From: JBBAFS01 sp041655255
GTDB taxonomy: Bacteria; Spirochaetota; Spirochaetia; Sphaerochaetales; Sphaerochaetaceae
Reading direction: 5' to 3'
Assembly: GCA_041655255.1 (NCBI GenBank)
Contig: JBBAFS010000063.1
Span: 1 to 9,467, forward strand
Length of the DNA stretch: 9,467 nucleotides
A program made the position numbers and the translations under genes. Numbering within the stretch: position 1 is the first letter of the stretch; every line of letters begins with the position of its first letter. Positions 1-6,206 of the stretch are shown one piece after another. The notes under the pieces were generated by a model that was given only the letters and a program-made list of their open reading frames with translations, did not search any database and was not told the DNA's origin.

Positions 1-674
1 ATACGTGTATACTCATTGCCCCCCTCGATACTCTCTTCGTCGATATTACACACATACAATACAGGTTTAATGGTAATAAGATGTAAATCACTGATGAGCT
101 TTTTCTCATCATCACTTAAACCAAGTTGTCGTATCCCAATTCCTTCAGAAAGGGACTCTTTTAATCGTGCTAAAAGAGGTAACACTGCTTGAGTTTGTTT
201 TGCACTCTCTTTATCCAGTCGACTCATTTTACTTAATCGATCATACCGTCTTTCAACACTCTCTAAATCTGCTAAAGCTAATTCAATGTTAATCGTCTCT
301 ATGTCACTAGCGGGATCGACTTTATTACTTACGTGGATAATATCTTCATTGGTGAAACAACGTACGACGTGAACTAGAACTCCTACTTGTCGAATTGATG
401 CTAAAAAGCGGTTCCCCAACCCCTCTCCTTTTGAAGCACCAGCAACCAATCCAGCAATATCGACAAATTCAACGGTGGCTGGAATCTCTTTTTGAGTGGT
501 CACAAAAGAACTTATTTTCTTAATACGTTCATCGGGGACACTGACAATGCCAACGTTTGGTTCGATGGTACAAAAGGGATAGTTAGCTGCCTCTGCGGGG
601 GCACTTGATAACGCAGAAAAAATAGTCGACTTACCTACATTAGGAAGGCCGACGATACCGCAATTAAGACTCAT
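1..674 (-). CDS. ychF: Ribosome-binding ATPase YchF (Obg-like, OLA1 family), 3' end outside window
   Basis: Translating the minus strand from the ATG at 674 gives 224 residues with no stop before the window edge, so roughly the last third of the protein is missing (the family is usually about 365 residues). The start MSLNCGIVGLPNVGKS carries the P-loop (residues 9-16). It is followed by the family segment NYPFCTIEPNVG (31-42), DIAGLV as Walker B/G3 (72-77), the GNRFLASIR and VHVVRCF segments, and a likely coiled-coil insert at about 130-175. N-I-D-E at 210-213 sits at the nucleotide-specificity position. YchF proteins hydrolyse ATP rather than GTP, bind ribosomes and influence stress responses and translation of leaderless mRNA; that is family knowledge. 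A GAGGAA ribosome-binding site (682-687) lies 7 nt before the ATG and decides the start. The gene is divergent from hflX, another ribosome-associated P-loop NTPase. Identification is very secure. Confidence 0.97.
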   Translation of the reverse strand, partial: MSLNCGIVGLPNVGKSTIFSALSSAPAEAANYPFCTIEPNVGIVSVPDERIKKISSFVTTQKEIPATVEFVDIAGLVAGASKGEGLGNRFLASIRQVGVLVHVVRCFTNEDIIHVSNKVDPASDIETINIELALADLESVERRYDRLSKMSRLDKESAKQTQAVLPLLARLKESLSEGIGIRQLGLSDDEKKLISDLHLITIKPVLYVCNIDEESIEGGNEYTR

Positions 675-700
675 GGGGAAATTCCTCAACTTTCGATGTA

Positions 701-725
701 TTGACATCGGAGTATAGCATATAAT
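701..725 (+). promoter_or_regulatory. Possible hflX promoter with abnormal spacing
   Basis: A perfect TATAAT (720-725) and a perfect TTGACA (701-706) both read toward hflX, but only 13 bp separate them instead of the usual 16-18. No better -35 exists at normal spacing (697-702 is TGTATT). The -10 alone would start RNA near 732, about 19 nt before the ATG. Either it needs an activator, or one of the two hexamers is a chance match. Confidence 0.3.
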
Positions 726-740
726 CATAAAACGTGAGAA
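711..740 (-). promoter_or_regulatory. Probable sigma-70 promoter of ychF
   Basis: Read on the minus strand, TATACT (complement of 711-716) is preceded by TGC, giving an extended -10. A TTCTCA -35-like hexamer (complement of 735-740, 4 of 6 matches) lies 18 bp upstream. Transcription would start near 704, leaving a leader of about 30 nt that contains the GAGGAA ribosome-binding site. The element overlaps the -10-like box read in the hflX direction. Confidence 0.5.
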
Positions 741-750
741 CCTAGAGACA

Positions 751-2070
751 ATGGTTATAACCGAAATGAATCAAAGCCGTTCTAAGGCGCTGTGTATCAC
801 CTTAAGACTTGAGAACACTGATGTTGATCGTTGTGAGGCACACCTTGAAGAACTTGTTAGTTTAGTCACCACAGCAGATATCGATGTCGTAGACTCTCTT
901 ATTGTCCCTTTGAGAGGCATTAACCCCTCAACGATGTTTGGCTCAGGGAAGGTTGAAGAGATTGCCTCTTTAATTGAAGAACTCAAAGTCGACATCTTAG
1001 TTATCGACCAAGATGTCCCTCCCCGTGTCCAACGAAACTTAGAAAAACGATACGAAATTGCCGTTGTTGATCGTCAAGAAATTATTCTTCAAATCTTTAG
1101 CGACCGAGCAATGACCAAAGAGGCAACACTCCAAGTAGCTTTAGCACGACAGGAGTACTCTTTGCCTCGACTTACAAGAAGATGGACTCACCTCTCTCGT
1201 CAACGTGGAGGAATGAGAGGAACTCGTGATGCTGGAGAGACTCAATTAGAGATGGACCGTCGGATGGTCCTCACTAAAATAAACTCCTTAAAACAAGAGT
1301 TGAAAAAAGTAGTAATGCAACGGGAGACTCAAAGAAAGAATCGTCTATCTAATCCGATTCCAACTGTAGCTATTGTCGGTTATACCAATGCTGGAAAATC
1401 TTCACTGTTGAATCTGTTAAGTCAAAGTGACGTGTTAGTTGAAGATAAGTTGTTTGCAACCTTAGATCCAACGACAAGAAAAATCACCCTCCCTCATGGC
1501 AAAGAGGTCCTCTTTAGTGATACTGTTGGCTTTGTGAGAAACCTACCACATAAACTGGTAGAGGCATTCTCTTCTACATTAGAAGAGACTCGCTATGCCG
1601 ATATCATCTTACACATTGTTGATGCCTCTCACCCCGATATGATCCACTGTTATGAGACAACTAAAGAGGTATTAGCCTCACTCGATTCTCATGAGAAACC
1701 AACACTGTTGTTTATTAACAAGATGGATAAAGTGTATGAACCACTTGAAGTTGCCCACTTAGAGGCTGAACATACCCACACTCTGAAAGGATCAATTTTG
1801 CACAATGAAGGCATCGATACTCTTTTAGAGATGATCGATCAATTAATTGTTGAAAATCTCTTCTCGTATTGGTACTTATTTCCCTACGCAAGAGGCGATT
1901 TAGTTGCCCGTTTACGTAGTGAAGGATCTATTACTCACATGAGTTACACCGATGATGGAATTGAAGTTGAAGCGTTCACCCCTGAACATTTAAAGCATCT
2001 CTTAGAGCCGTTTCACTTTCTTCATACCAATAGCAACAACCAAAAAAAAGAGCTACCACAGAAACTGTGA
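751..2070 (+). CDS. hflX: GTPase HflX
   Basis: This is a 439-residue HflX GTPase. The family binds the 50S subunit, can split stalled or hibernating ribosomes under stress, and acts in the cytoplasm. An N-terminal HflX domain (about 15-200) includes FGSGKVEEI (63-71) and the glycine-rich GETQLE segment (162-167) in the helical linker. The G domain has G1 GYTNAGKS (210-217), switch I FATLDPT (235-241), G3 DTVGF (257-261), G4 NKMD (323-326) and S348 in the likely G5 loop. The C-terminal domain is about 370-425. Length is typical. Just before GETQLE the usual R-G-P is R-D-A here (159-161). The Shine-Dalgarno is weak (AGAG, 744-747). A second in-frame ATG at 766 (giving MNQSRSKALC) cannot be excluded. 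The gene stands alone, divergent from ychF and convergent with the small secreted protein at 2097-2576. Its final codons double as that neighbour's terminator. Confidence 0.95.
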   Translation: MVITEMNQSRSKALCITLRLENTDVDRCEAHLEELVSLVTTADIDVVDSLIVPLRGINPSTMFGSGKVEEIASLIEELKVDILVIDQDVPPRVQRNLEKRYEIAVVDRQEIILQIFSDRAMTKEATLQVALARQEYSLPRLTRRWTHLSRQRGGMRGTRDAGETQLEMDRRMVLTKINSLKQELKKVVMQRETQRKNRLSNPIPTVAIVGYTNAGKSSLLNLLSQSDVLVEDKLFATLDPTTRKITLPHGKEVLFSDTVGFVRNLPHKLVEAFSSTLEETRYADIILHIVDASHPDMIHCYETTKEVLASLDSHEKPTLLFINKMDKVYEPLEVAHLEAEHTHTLKGSILHNEGIDTLLEMIDQLIVENLFSYWYLFPYARGDLVARLRSEGSITHMSYTDDGIEVEAFTPEHLKHLLEPFHFLHTNSNNQKKELPQKL

Positions 2071-2074
2071 TAGC
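2042..2074 (-). terminator. Rho-independent terminator of the 2097-2576 gene, inside the hflX 3' end
   Basis: On the minus strand a 10-bp stem (arms GCTATCACAG and CTGTGGTAGC, one U-G wobble, UUU loop; 2052-2074) is followed by TCTTTTTTTTG. This is a textbook intrinsic terminator 22 bp past the stop of the secreted-protein gene. On the plus strand the wobble becomes a C-A mismatch and no T-run follows, so it is directional. It lies within the last hflX codons, including its TGA at 2068-2070. Confidence 0.88.
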
Positions 2075-2096
2075 CCAACAATCAAGACCATGTGTA

Positions 2097-2576
2097 TTAG
2101 TCGAAGTACCACAGTGCACCAATAGCACCACCAACGCCGCCAAATTTAACTGCAGGTAAAACAGCAAGCGCAGGAACTACTTTTAAGAATGCTTCTACTG
2201 GAACTTTCTCAAAGAAGAATGAAAGACCAACTGGTGCATTCACTGCAATGCTAAATTCCTTAAAATTAAAATCTGATGGAAGGCTGAAAGAACCGGTAAC
2301 TCCAGCATTTACATAAAATGGGAGATCACCAATGTCAAATTGATATACATCGTATTGAGCACCAACTTCAGCTGAGATAGACCCACTTCCTATAATGCTA
2401 TAACCGAGAGTACCAACAAGTCTGAAATCATCCATACCATATTTCACAGCTACTCCTTGTACAGGATATCCACCGGAAACTCCAACTCCTAAACCATTAG
2501 TTTTAGAATAGCTAGCAGCAGTGAGTGGCAATGCTAATACCAATACTAAAGCCAATACGAGAAAAACCTTCTTCAT
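2097..2576 (-). CDS. Small secreted, outer-membrane beta-barrel-like protein (paralogue A)
   Basis: The 159-residue product begins with a clear Sec signal peptide: MKK, a Leu/Val/Ala-rich core to about residue 18, then LTAAS as a probable signal peptidase I site. There is no lipobox Cys. The mature part consists of alternating hydrophobic/polar stretches rich in Gly and aromatics and ends in ALWYFD, compatible with a C-terminal beta-signal for outer-membrane insertion. It aligns by eye with the protein at 5483-5959: GLGVG(V/L)S at the mature N-terminus, a central LGY, and a G-(A/S)-I-G-A ending in aromatic-F-D. The pattern resembles the DUF3996/OmpA-like eight-strand barrels of Borrelia, but I cannot run a profile search, so function stays unassigned. 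AAGGAG (2583-2588) lies 6 nt before the ATG. A short hairpin (TGGGA/TCCCA, 2589-2603) sits directly upstream of the ribosome-binding site. The gene is monocistronic with its own terminator. Confidence 0.85.
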   Translation of the reverse strand: MKKVFLVLALVLVLALPLTAASYSKTNGLGVGVSGGYPVQGVAVKYGMDDFRLVGTLGYSIIGSGSISAEVGAQYDVYQFDIGDLPFYVNAGVTGSFSLPSDFNFKEFSIAVNAPVGLSFFFEKVPVEAFLKVVPALAVLPAVKFGGVGGAIGALWYFD

Positions 2577-2658
2577 ACATCTCTCCTTTGGGAATTACTC
2601 CCATTCAATCACTTCATTCTATAAGGATAAGGTATGTATTACCTTTTGCTCCTTATCT

Positions 2659-2667
2659 ATTAAAACA
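2659..2667 (-). promoter_or_regulatory. Possible extended -10 promoter of the 2097-2576 gene
   Basis: On the minus strand TGT precedes TTTAAT (complement of 2659-2664, 5 of 6 matches to TATAAT), forming an extended -10. The hexamer 17 bp upstream (GTAACT) matches the -35 poorly. Transcription would start near 2652, giving a leader of about 75 nt that includes the 2589-2603 hairpin. Two TTGACG hexamers (complements of 2693-2698 and 2727-2732) further upstream lack a good -10 at standard spacing. Confidence 0.3.
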
Positions 2668-2714
2668 GGAAGGTACTTAAAAGTTACACCACCGTCAACT
2701 ATTTTTCTATACAC

Positions 2715-2732
2715 TTAACGAATATTCGTCAA
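2715..2732. promoter_or_regulatory. 18-bp near-palindrome, candidate operator
   Basis: The core ACGAATATTCGT (2718-2729) is a perfect 12-bp palindrome. The flanking TT and AA (2715-2716, 2731-2732) extend it to 18 bp with one mismatched pair (2717/2730). It covers the -35 and part of the spacer of the transporter promoter, a typical repressor position. No regulator gene is in the window and I do not recognise the motif as a Fur, Zur or LexA box. Confidence 0.4.
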
Positions 2733-2743
2733 TTTGTTATATT
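2715..2743 (+). promoter_or_regulatory. Probable sigma-70 promoter of the OPT transporter gene
   Basis: TTAACG (2715-2720, 4 of 6 to the -35 consensus) is separated by 17 bp from TATATT (2738-2743). The latter is preceded by TGT (2735-2737), so it is an extended -10. Expected start is near 2750, leaving an 18-nt leader with the AGGAGG site at 2757-2762. A near-palindrome overlaps the -35 and the spacer. Confidence 0.6.
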
Positions 2744-2767
2744 ATCATCATAACAAAGGAGGCTGCT

Positions 2768-4381
2768 ATGCCACTTAGTACAAAAGAGATTACTCTCAAG
2801 GGGATCATCACCGGTCTCATTGGACTGATTATTATCACCAGTAGTTCAATGTATGTAGCACTACGAATGGGGGCTCTTCCTTGGCCCACAGTATTCGTCA
2901 CCGTCGTGAGCATGGCAATACTCACCCGTTTTAAAAAACACTCACTTCAAGAAATTAATGTCACTCACACGATAATGAGTTCAGGAGCAATGGTTGCTGG
3001 AGGATTAGCATTTACTCTTCCAGGTATTTGGATGCTCGATCCACAGGCAACAGTATCACCTGTTTCTATCATCGTTTTAACGATGAGTGGAGCACTATTA
3101 GGAACACTATTTACCATCGTAGCTCGCCAGCGATACATCGTTGAAGAGCAACTTCCTTTTCCCATGGGGCAAGCTGCTTATAACACCCTTATGGCAAGTA
3201 CTTCAAAAAACAAAGGGGCCCCTTTATTATTTGCCGCTTTAGGGGCAAGCATCCTCTTTACCATCTTCAGAGATGGGATTCCTTTTATTCCGGCAGTCTT
3301 AGTCATCTACGGTGGTAGTGCTCTTATTCCTGCTGTTACGATGTGGGTCAGCCCTATGGCTGCAGGAATTGGTGCTATTATTGGCCCTGTGTTATCACTG
3401 GTGTGGCTAGGTGGTGCTCTTTTTGCCTACTTAATATTAACTCCTGTTGGCTTAGCTACAAAACTCTTCTCTTCTATGGCTCATGCTGATGTATTTCGAC
3501 AAAACCTTGGTATTGGGATGATGGTTGGAACAGGCTTAGGTATTTTAGTGAAAGCAGCTATCACAAAAATGCGCCAGCTTGGGACATCAAAAGAGAAAAA
3601 AGGTGGAGGTTTCCAACTCCTCACGACCACACAAAAAGCTATCTCTCTAGTGATTATCGCTTTTGTTATTATTGCTCTTACCGTAGCTACTGAGATCTCT
3701 TTTATCCAAGTACTTATTACCATCGTTGGAATTTATCTCACAACTCAGTTAGCTGCGATGCTCACTGGTCAAACAGGAATTAACCCCATGGAGATATTTG
3801 GGATTTTAGTCTTATTAGCCATTCAAATATTCTACAGCCCATCAACTATTGCTGCTTTTAGTGTAGCAGCTGTCACTGCTGTAGCGTGTGGTCTTACTGG
3901 AGATATGATGAATGATTTAACCAGCGGTCATATGCTCAAAACTCGCCCTATGAGCCAAATTCTCGCTGAAGGTTTTGGTGGTCTTGTTGGATCAATTGTT
4001 GCTGTGATTGCACTCTTTGTCTTAAAAGAGTCCTTTGGTGGATTTGGAAGTGACTTACTTCCTGCTCCTCAAGCTCAAGCTGTTACTGCTATGGTTGGAG
4101 GTCTTGGTCATGTTCCGGCTTTTATCATAGGAGCTGTTATTGGTTTAGCCCTCTATATCTTAGCAATCCCTGCAGCTACATTGGGTCTTGGTATCTACCT
4201 TCCCATAAACATCTCTATGATTATGGGCTTTGGTGCCATAGTGCTATTAGTATTCAAAGCTTTATCAAAATCAAAGAACACTCAACGTATCGATGAGCGT
4301 GCTGGTTTAATTGCCAGTGGATTTTTAGGAGGAGAGGGAATTACAGGTGTCTTACTAGCAATTATTGCTATGTTTTCGTAA
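2768..4381 (+). CDS. OPT/YSL superfamily oligopeptide (or metal-chelate) transporter
   Basis: A 537-residue, very hydrophobic inner-membrane protein with about 12-14 predicted transmembrane segments by eye. OPT-family landmarks in order are: an N-terminal EITLKGIITG helix (residues 7-16), SSGAMVAGGLAFTLPG (71-86), the E-x-LPFPMGQAA segment (127-137), GDMMNDLTSGHML (378-390), the GLGIYLPINIS segment (473-483), and the C-terminal ERAGLIASGFLGGEGI (510-525), which is diagnostic. OPT proteins use the proton gradient to import small peptides, and some YSL relatives carry metal chelates; the substrate cannot be read from sequence. Length is at the short end of the bacterial family. A loop at about 264-290 (KMRQ...KEKKGGG) is the longest soluble stretch. 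A strong AGGAGG (2757-2762) lies 5 nt before the ATG. The stop is 23 bp before rlmN with no terminator between, suggesting an operon. Regulation probably runs through the near-palindrome in its promoter. Confidence 0.9.
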   Translation: MPLSTKEITLKGIITGLIGLIIITSSSMYVALRMGALPWPTVFVTVVSMAILTRFKKHSLQEINVTHTIMSSGAMVAGGLAFTLPGIWMLDPQATVSPVSIIVLTMSGALLGTLFTIVARQRYIVEEQLPFPMGQAAYNTLMASTSKNKGAPLLFAALGASILFTIFRDGIPFIPAVLVIYGGSALIPAVTMWVSPMAAGIGAIIGPVLSLVWLGGALFAYLILTPVGLATKLFSSMAHADVFRQNLGIGMMVGTGLGILVKAAITKMRQLGTSKEKKGGGFQLLTTTQKAISLVIIAFVIIALTVATEISFIQVLITIVGIYLTTQLAAMLTGQTGINPMEIFGILVLLAIQIFYSPSTIAAFSVAAVTAVACGLTGDMMNDLTSGHMLKTRPMSQILAEGFGGLVGSIVAVIALFVLKESFGGFGSDLLPAPQAQAVTAMVGGLGHVPAFIIGAVIGLALYILAIPAATLGLGIYLPINISMIMGFGAIVLLVFKALSKSKNTQRIDERAGLIASGFLGGEGITGVLLAIIAMFS

Positions 4382-4404
4382 CATACCATCAAGGAGCAAG
4401 ATGT

Positions 4405-5451
4405 ATGGAAGAACCTGTGCGTATGCCCAAAAGCCTTTATGCCTTAAAGCCAAATGAGCTATTAGGAGCATTACGGTTAGAGAAATCGTACCAAGGCAAA
4501 CAGGTATACAAGTGGCTAACCCAAGGGGTTACCACATTTGATGACATGACGAATTTAAGTCTCACTCTTCGTGAACGACTGAATAACGATATGGGATCTC
4601 CTCTTTCGAGCAAGATCATCGAAACACAAACTGACGAAAGTGGCGCAACGAAAATCGCCCTTCAACTTCATGATAACTTAGTCATTGAAGCGGTATTACT
4701 TACCGATAAAGAGGGGCGAAGCACCGCTTGTCTCTCATCTCAAGTTGGGTGTGCTATGGGCTGTACTTTTTGTCGTACAGCCACTATGGGATTAGAGAGA
4801 AATCTCAAAGCGTTTGAGATTGTTGAACAGTTTGTCCACTTACGGCATATCGATCCAACTGTGGGTAACATTGTGTTTATGGGAATGGGCGAGCCGATGG
4901 CGAACGTCAGTAGCGTCTTAAAAGCCATCTCATTTTTACATGACCCTAAAGGCTTTGATATTAGCCACCGAAAAATTACCATCAGTACATGTGGCGTCGT
5001 ACCAGGCATTTTACAACTCACTGTTGAAAAAGTCCCTGTAGGATTGGCAGTGAGTCTAGTTTCTGCAGATAATACACTACGAAATCATTTAATGCCTATT
5101 AATAAAGCCTACCCTTTAGAGCATCTTAAAGAGGCTCTTATTGAGTATCAAAACTCTACTCAGAAAAGAGTGACATTAGAATATGTGATGCTTAAAGGGG
5201 AAAACATTGCTGAAAAAGATGCAAAAAAATTAGCCACCTTTGTTCGTGGTTTGGACGTAGTGGTGAACCTTATTCCATGGAATCCCGCTTCTGAGTTGGA
5301 TTACCAAACACCAACAACAAAAGAGATTCACCACTTCACCCGATTATTAGACTCTCTTGGAGTCCCTTACACACGACGATTCGCTCGAGGTCGAGGGATT
5401 AGTGGAGCATGTGGACAATTAGCAACAAAGCATCTCCAAGCAAAAGAGTAG
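4405..5451 (+). CDS. rlmN: Dual-specificity RNA methyltransferase RlmN (23S rRNA A2503 / tRNA A37, C2 methylation)
   Basis: The 348-residue protein is a radical-SAM RlmN. The [4Fe-4S] motif C-x3-C-x2-C is at C116, C120, C123 (VGCAMGCTFC). C336 in GISGACGQLA is the methyl-carrying cysteine, and C109 in TACLSSQVGC is the partner corresponding to E. coli C118. GMGEP (160-164) binds SAM, STCGVVPG is at 194-201, and LIPWNPASE (289-297) and the RRFARGRGISGACGQLA tail are typical. RlmN methylates C2 of A2503 in 23S rRNA and A37 in some tRNAs, improving fidelity; Cfr resistance enzymes are related. The long N-terminal accessory domain and the sequence favour RlmN. One oddity is SLVSA (217-221), where most RlmN have SLHA. 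AAGGAG (4391-4396) lies 8 nt before the ATG at 4405. The ATG at 4401 is out of frame. Co-transcription with the OPT gene is likely, ending at the hairpin at 5458-5477. Confidence 0.97.
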   Translation: MEEPVRMPKSLYALKPNELLGALRLEKSYQGKQVYKWLTQGVTTFDDMTNLSLTLRERLNNDMGSPLSSKIIETQTDESGATKIALQLHDNLVIEAVLLTDKEGRSTACLSSQVGCAMGCTFCRTATMGLERNLKAFEIVEQFVHLRHIDPTVGNIVFMGMGEPMANVSSVLKAISFLHDPKGFDISHRKITISTCGVVPGILQLTVEKVPVGLAVSLVSADNTLRNHLMPINKAYPLEHLKEALIEYQNSTQKRVTLEYVMLKGENIAEKDAKKLATFVRGLDVVVNLIPWNPASELDYQTPTTKEIHHFTRLLDSLGVPYTRRFARGRGISGACGQLATKHLQAKE

Positions 5452-5457
5452 AACATC

Positions 5458-5484
5458 AAGCCGCCACAAGGCGGCTTCTTCTCT
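5458..5484 (+). terminator. Hairpin terminator of the OPT-rlmN operon
   Basis: A perfect 8-bp stem AAGCCGCC/GGCGGCTT with ACAA loop (5458-5477) lies 7 nt after the rlmN stop and is followed on the plus strand by TTCTTCTCT (through 5484). The U-run is imperfect. On the minus strand the hairpin also sits directly downstream of the 5483-5959 gene but lacks a T-run (TTGATGTTCT), so it may act weakly in both directions. Confidence 0.75.
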
Positions 5485-5959
5485 ATAAATCAAATTGGTA
5501 CATCGCTCCGATGCTACCAGTAAACAGTGCATTAAAGCCACCAGAGAATGTGAGTAATGGTCCCGCTTGGACATAAAATTTCATGGGGATATCATCCATA
5601 TACCATGTCCATGTGACGGGGATGTCCATCGAAAACAGGGTAAATCCTTTCATAAAATAGAGTCCAAAGTTTCCACCCACACTTAAATAGAGGTCAACAC
5701 TCCAATCATTTTGAATAAACGGTGTTGGAAAGTTGTACCCTCCACCCATCTTCAACATGAAATAGTCTGTCCCCAAACTCATATACCCAAGTTCCAGCGC
5801 TGCATACGCTGGACCAAAGTCATACTCGACTGCAGGTCCTATGTGGAAGGGTAATCCTGTAGAAAGTCCTACACCTAAGCCAGATCGGCTTGGTGCTGCA
5901 AACATACTCATCGTTCCGATTAGTAGAAGCAAGAGAAGAAGAACAGCAAATCTTTTCAT
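5483..5959 (-). CDS. Small secreted, outer-membrane beta-barrel-like protein (paralogue B)
   Basis: I place the start at the ATG at 5959 (158 residues). AAGGAG (5966-5971) then lies 6 nt upstream, whereas an in-frame ATG at 5963-5965 would abut the ribosome-binding site with no spacer. The product opens MKRFAV, continues with an unbroken run of seven leucines (a strong Sec signal), and has a probable cleavage near SMFAA. No lipoprotein cysteine is present. The mature chain is Gly/Tyr/Phe/Trp-rich with alternating patterns, and ends YQFDL, compatible with an outer-membrane beta-signal. It shares with the 2097-2576 protein the mature start GLGVGLSTG, LGY at about 60, and a closing G-S-I-G-A-M-Y-Q-F-D. 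A DUF3996/OmpA-like barrel of the Borrelia type is my best guess. No enzyme motif is visible. Transcription probably comes from the promoter at 6007-6034 rather than read-through from alaS. Confidence 0.85.
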   Translation of the reverse strand: MKRFAVLLLLLLLIGTMSMFAAPSRSGLGVGLSTGLPFHIGPAVEYDFGPAYAALELGYMSLGTDYFMLKMGGGYNFPTPFIQNDWSVDLYLSVGGNFGLYFMKGFTLFSMDIPVTWTWYMDDIPMKFYVQAGPLLTFSGGFNALFTGSIGAMYQFDL

Positions 5960-6006
5960 AACCATCTCCTTGTTTCGTGCATGAACACGTCTTTCAAGCT
6001 GATTTC

Positions 6007-6034
6007 ATTTTAGACTGAGCTAATACAAAGTCAA
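6007..6034 (-). promoter_or_regulatory. Sigma-70 promoter of the 5483-5959 gene
   Basis: On the minus strand TTGACT (complement of 6029-6034, 5 of 6) and TAAAAT (complement of 6007-6012, 5 of 6) are 16 bp apart. The expected start is near 6000, giving a leader of about 40 nt that carries the AAGGAG site. Confidence 0.65.
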
Positions 6035-6040
6035 TACAAA
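6022..6040. repeat. Two AATACAAA direct repeats, one helical turn apart
   Basis: AATACAAA occurs at 6022-6029 and 6033-6040, an 11-bp period, and overlaps the -35 of the 5483-5959 gene. This placement would suit a tandem-binding regulator, but the repeats are short and A-rich, so chance is possible. Confidence 0.3.
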
Positions 6041-6108
6041 CTAATAAAACGAGTTTGTAAAGTGAAGTAATTTATCGGATTTGTCCGTTTATTCAAGATT
6101 TACGATGA

Positions 6109-6200
6109 TTTCACACGTGAATTATCACACTTGCTACCACTTTTTACACCAACAGCCTGCGTATGCAGGCTGTAGTTGGTATATCGCATCACATGTGAAA
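6109..6200 (-). repeat. 92-nt nested inverted repeat downstream of alaS, probable structured RNA
   Basis: Outer arms TTTCACACGTGA (6109-6120) and TCACATGTGAAA (6189-6200) pair over 12 bp. The single non-Watson-Crick position is U-G in minus-strand RNA but C-A in plus-strand RNA, favouring the alaS direction. Inside is a second hairpin: CAGCCTGC/GCAGGCTG with a 4-nt loop (6153-6172), extended by ACCAA/TTGGT (6148-6152, 6176-6180) across a 3-nt bulge. It begins 6 nt after the alaS stop codon. No T-run follows on either strand, so it is not a classical intrinsic terminator. It could protect the alaS 3' end, be a small RNA, or be a MITE/REP-like repeat. I see no clear target-site duplication. Confidence 0.5.
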
Positions 6201-6206
6201 GAGGTC

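Noticed and set aside
2521..2718. 65-codon plus-strand frame over the 5' end of the first secreted-protein gene and its upstream gap
   Set aside because: It is antisense to a clear signal-peptide gene and ends within its promoter region; no ribosome-binding site or recognisable protein pattern.
2718..2729. ACGAATATTCGT as a LexA/DinR-type SOS box
   Set aside because: The half-sites are too close and lack the CGAAC-N4-GTTCG spacing, and the downstream gene is a transporter, so I list it only as an unknown palindrome.
5963..5965. Upstream in-frame ATG as start of the second secreted protein
   Set aside because: It would directly abut the AAGGAG ribosome-binding site with no spacer; the ATG at 5959 gives a 6-nt spacing like its paralogue.
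6076..6087. CGGA/TCCG mini-hairpin
   Set aside because: A 4-bp stem in A/T-rich intergenic DNA is expected by chance and nothing links it to a function.
6148..6180. Hairpin after alaS as a rho-independent terminator
   Set aside because: Neither strand has a T-run after the stem (minus strand continues GTAAAAAGTGG), so it is reported as a structured repeat instead.
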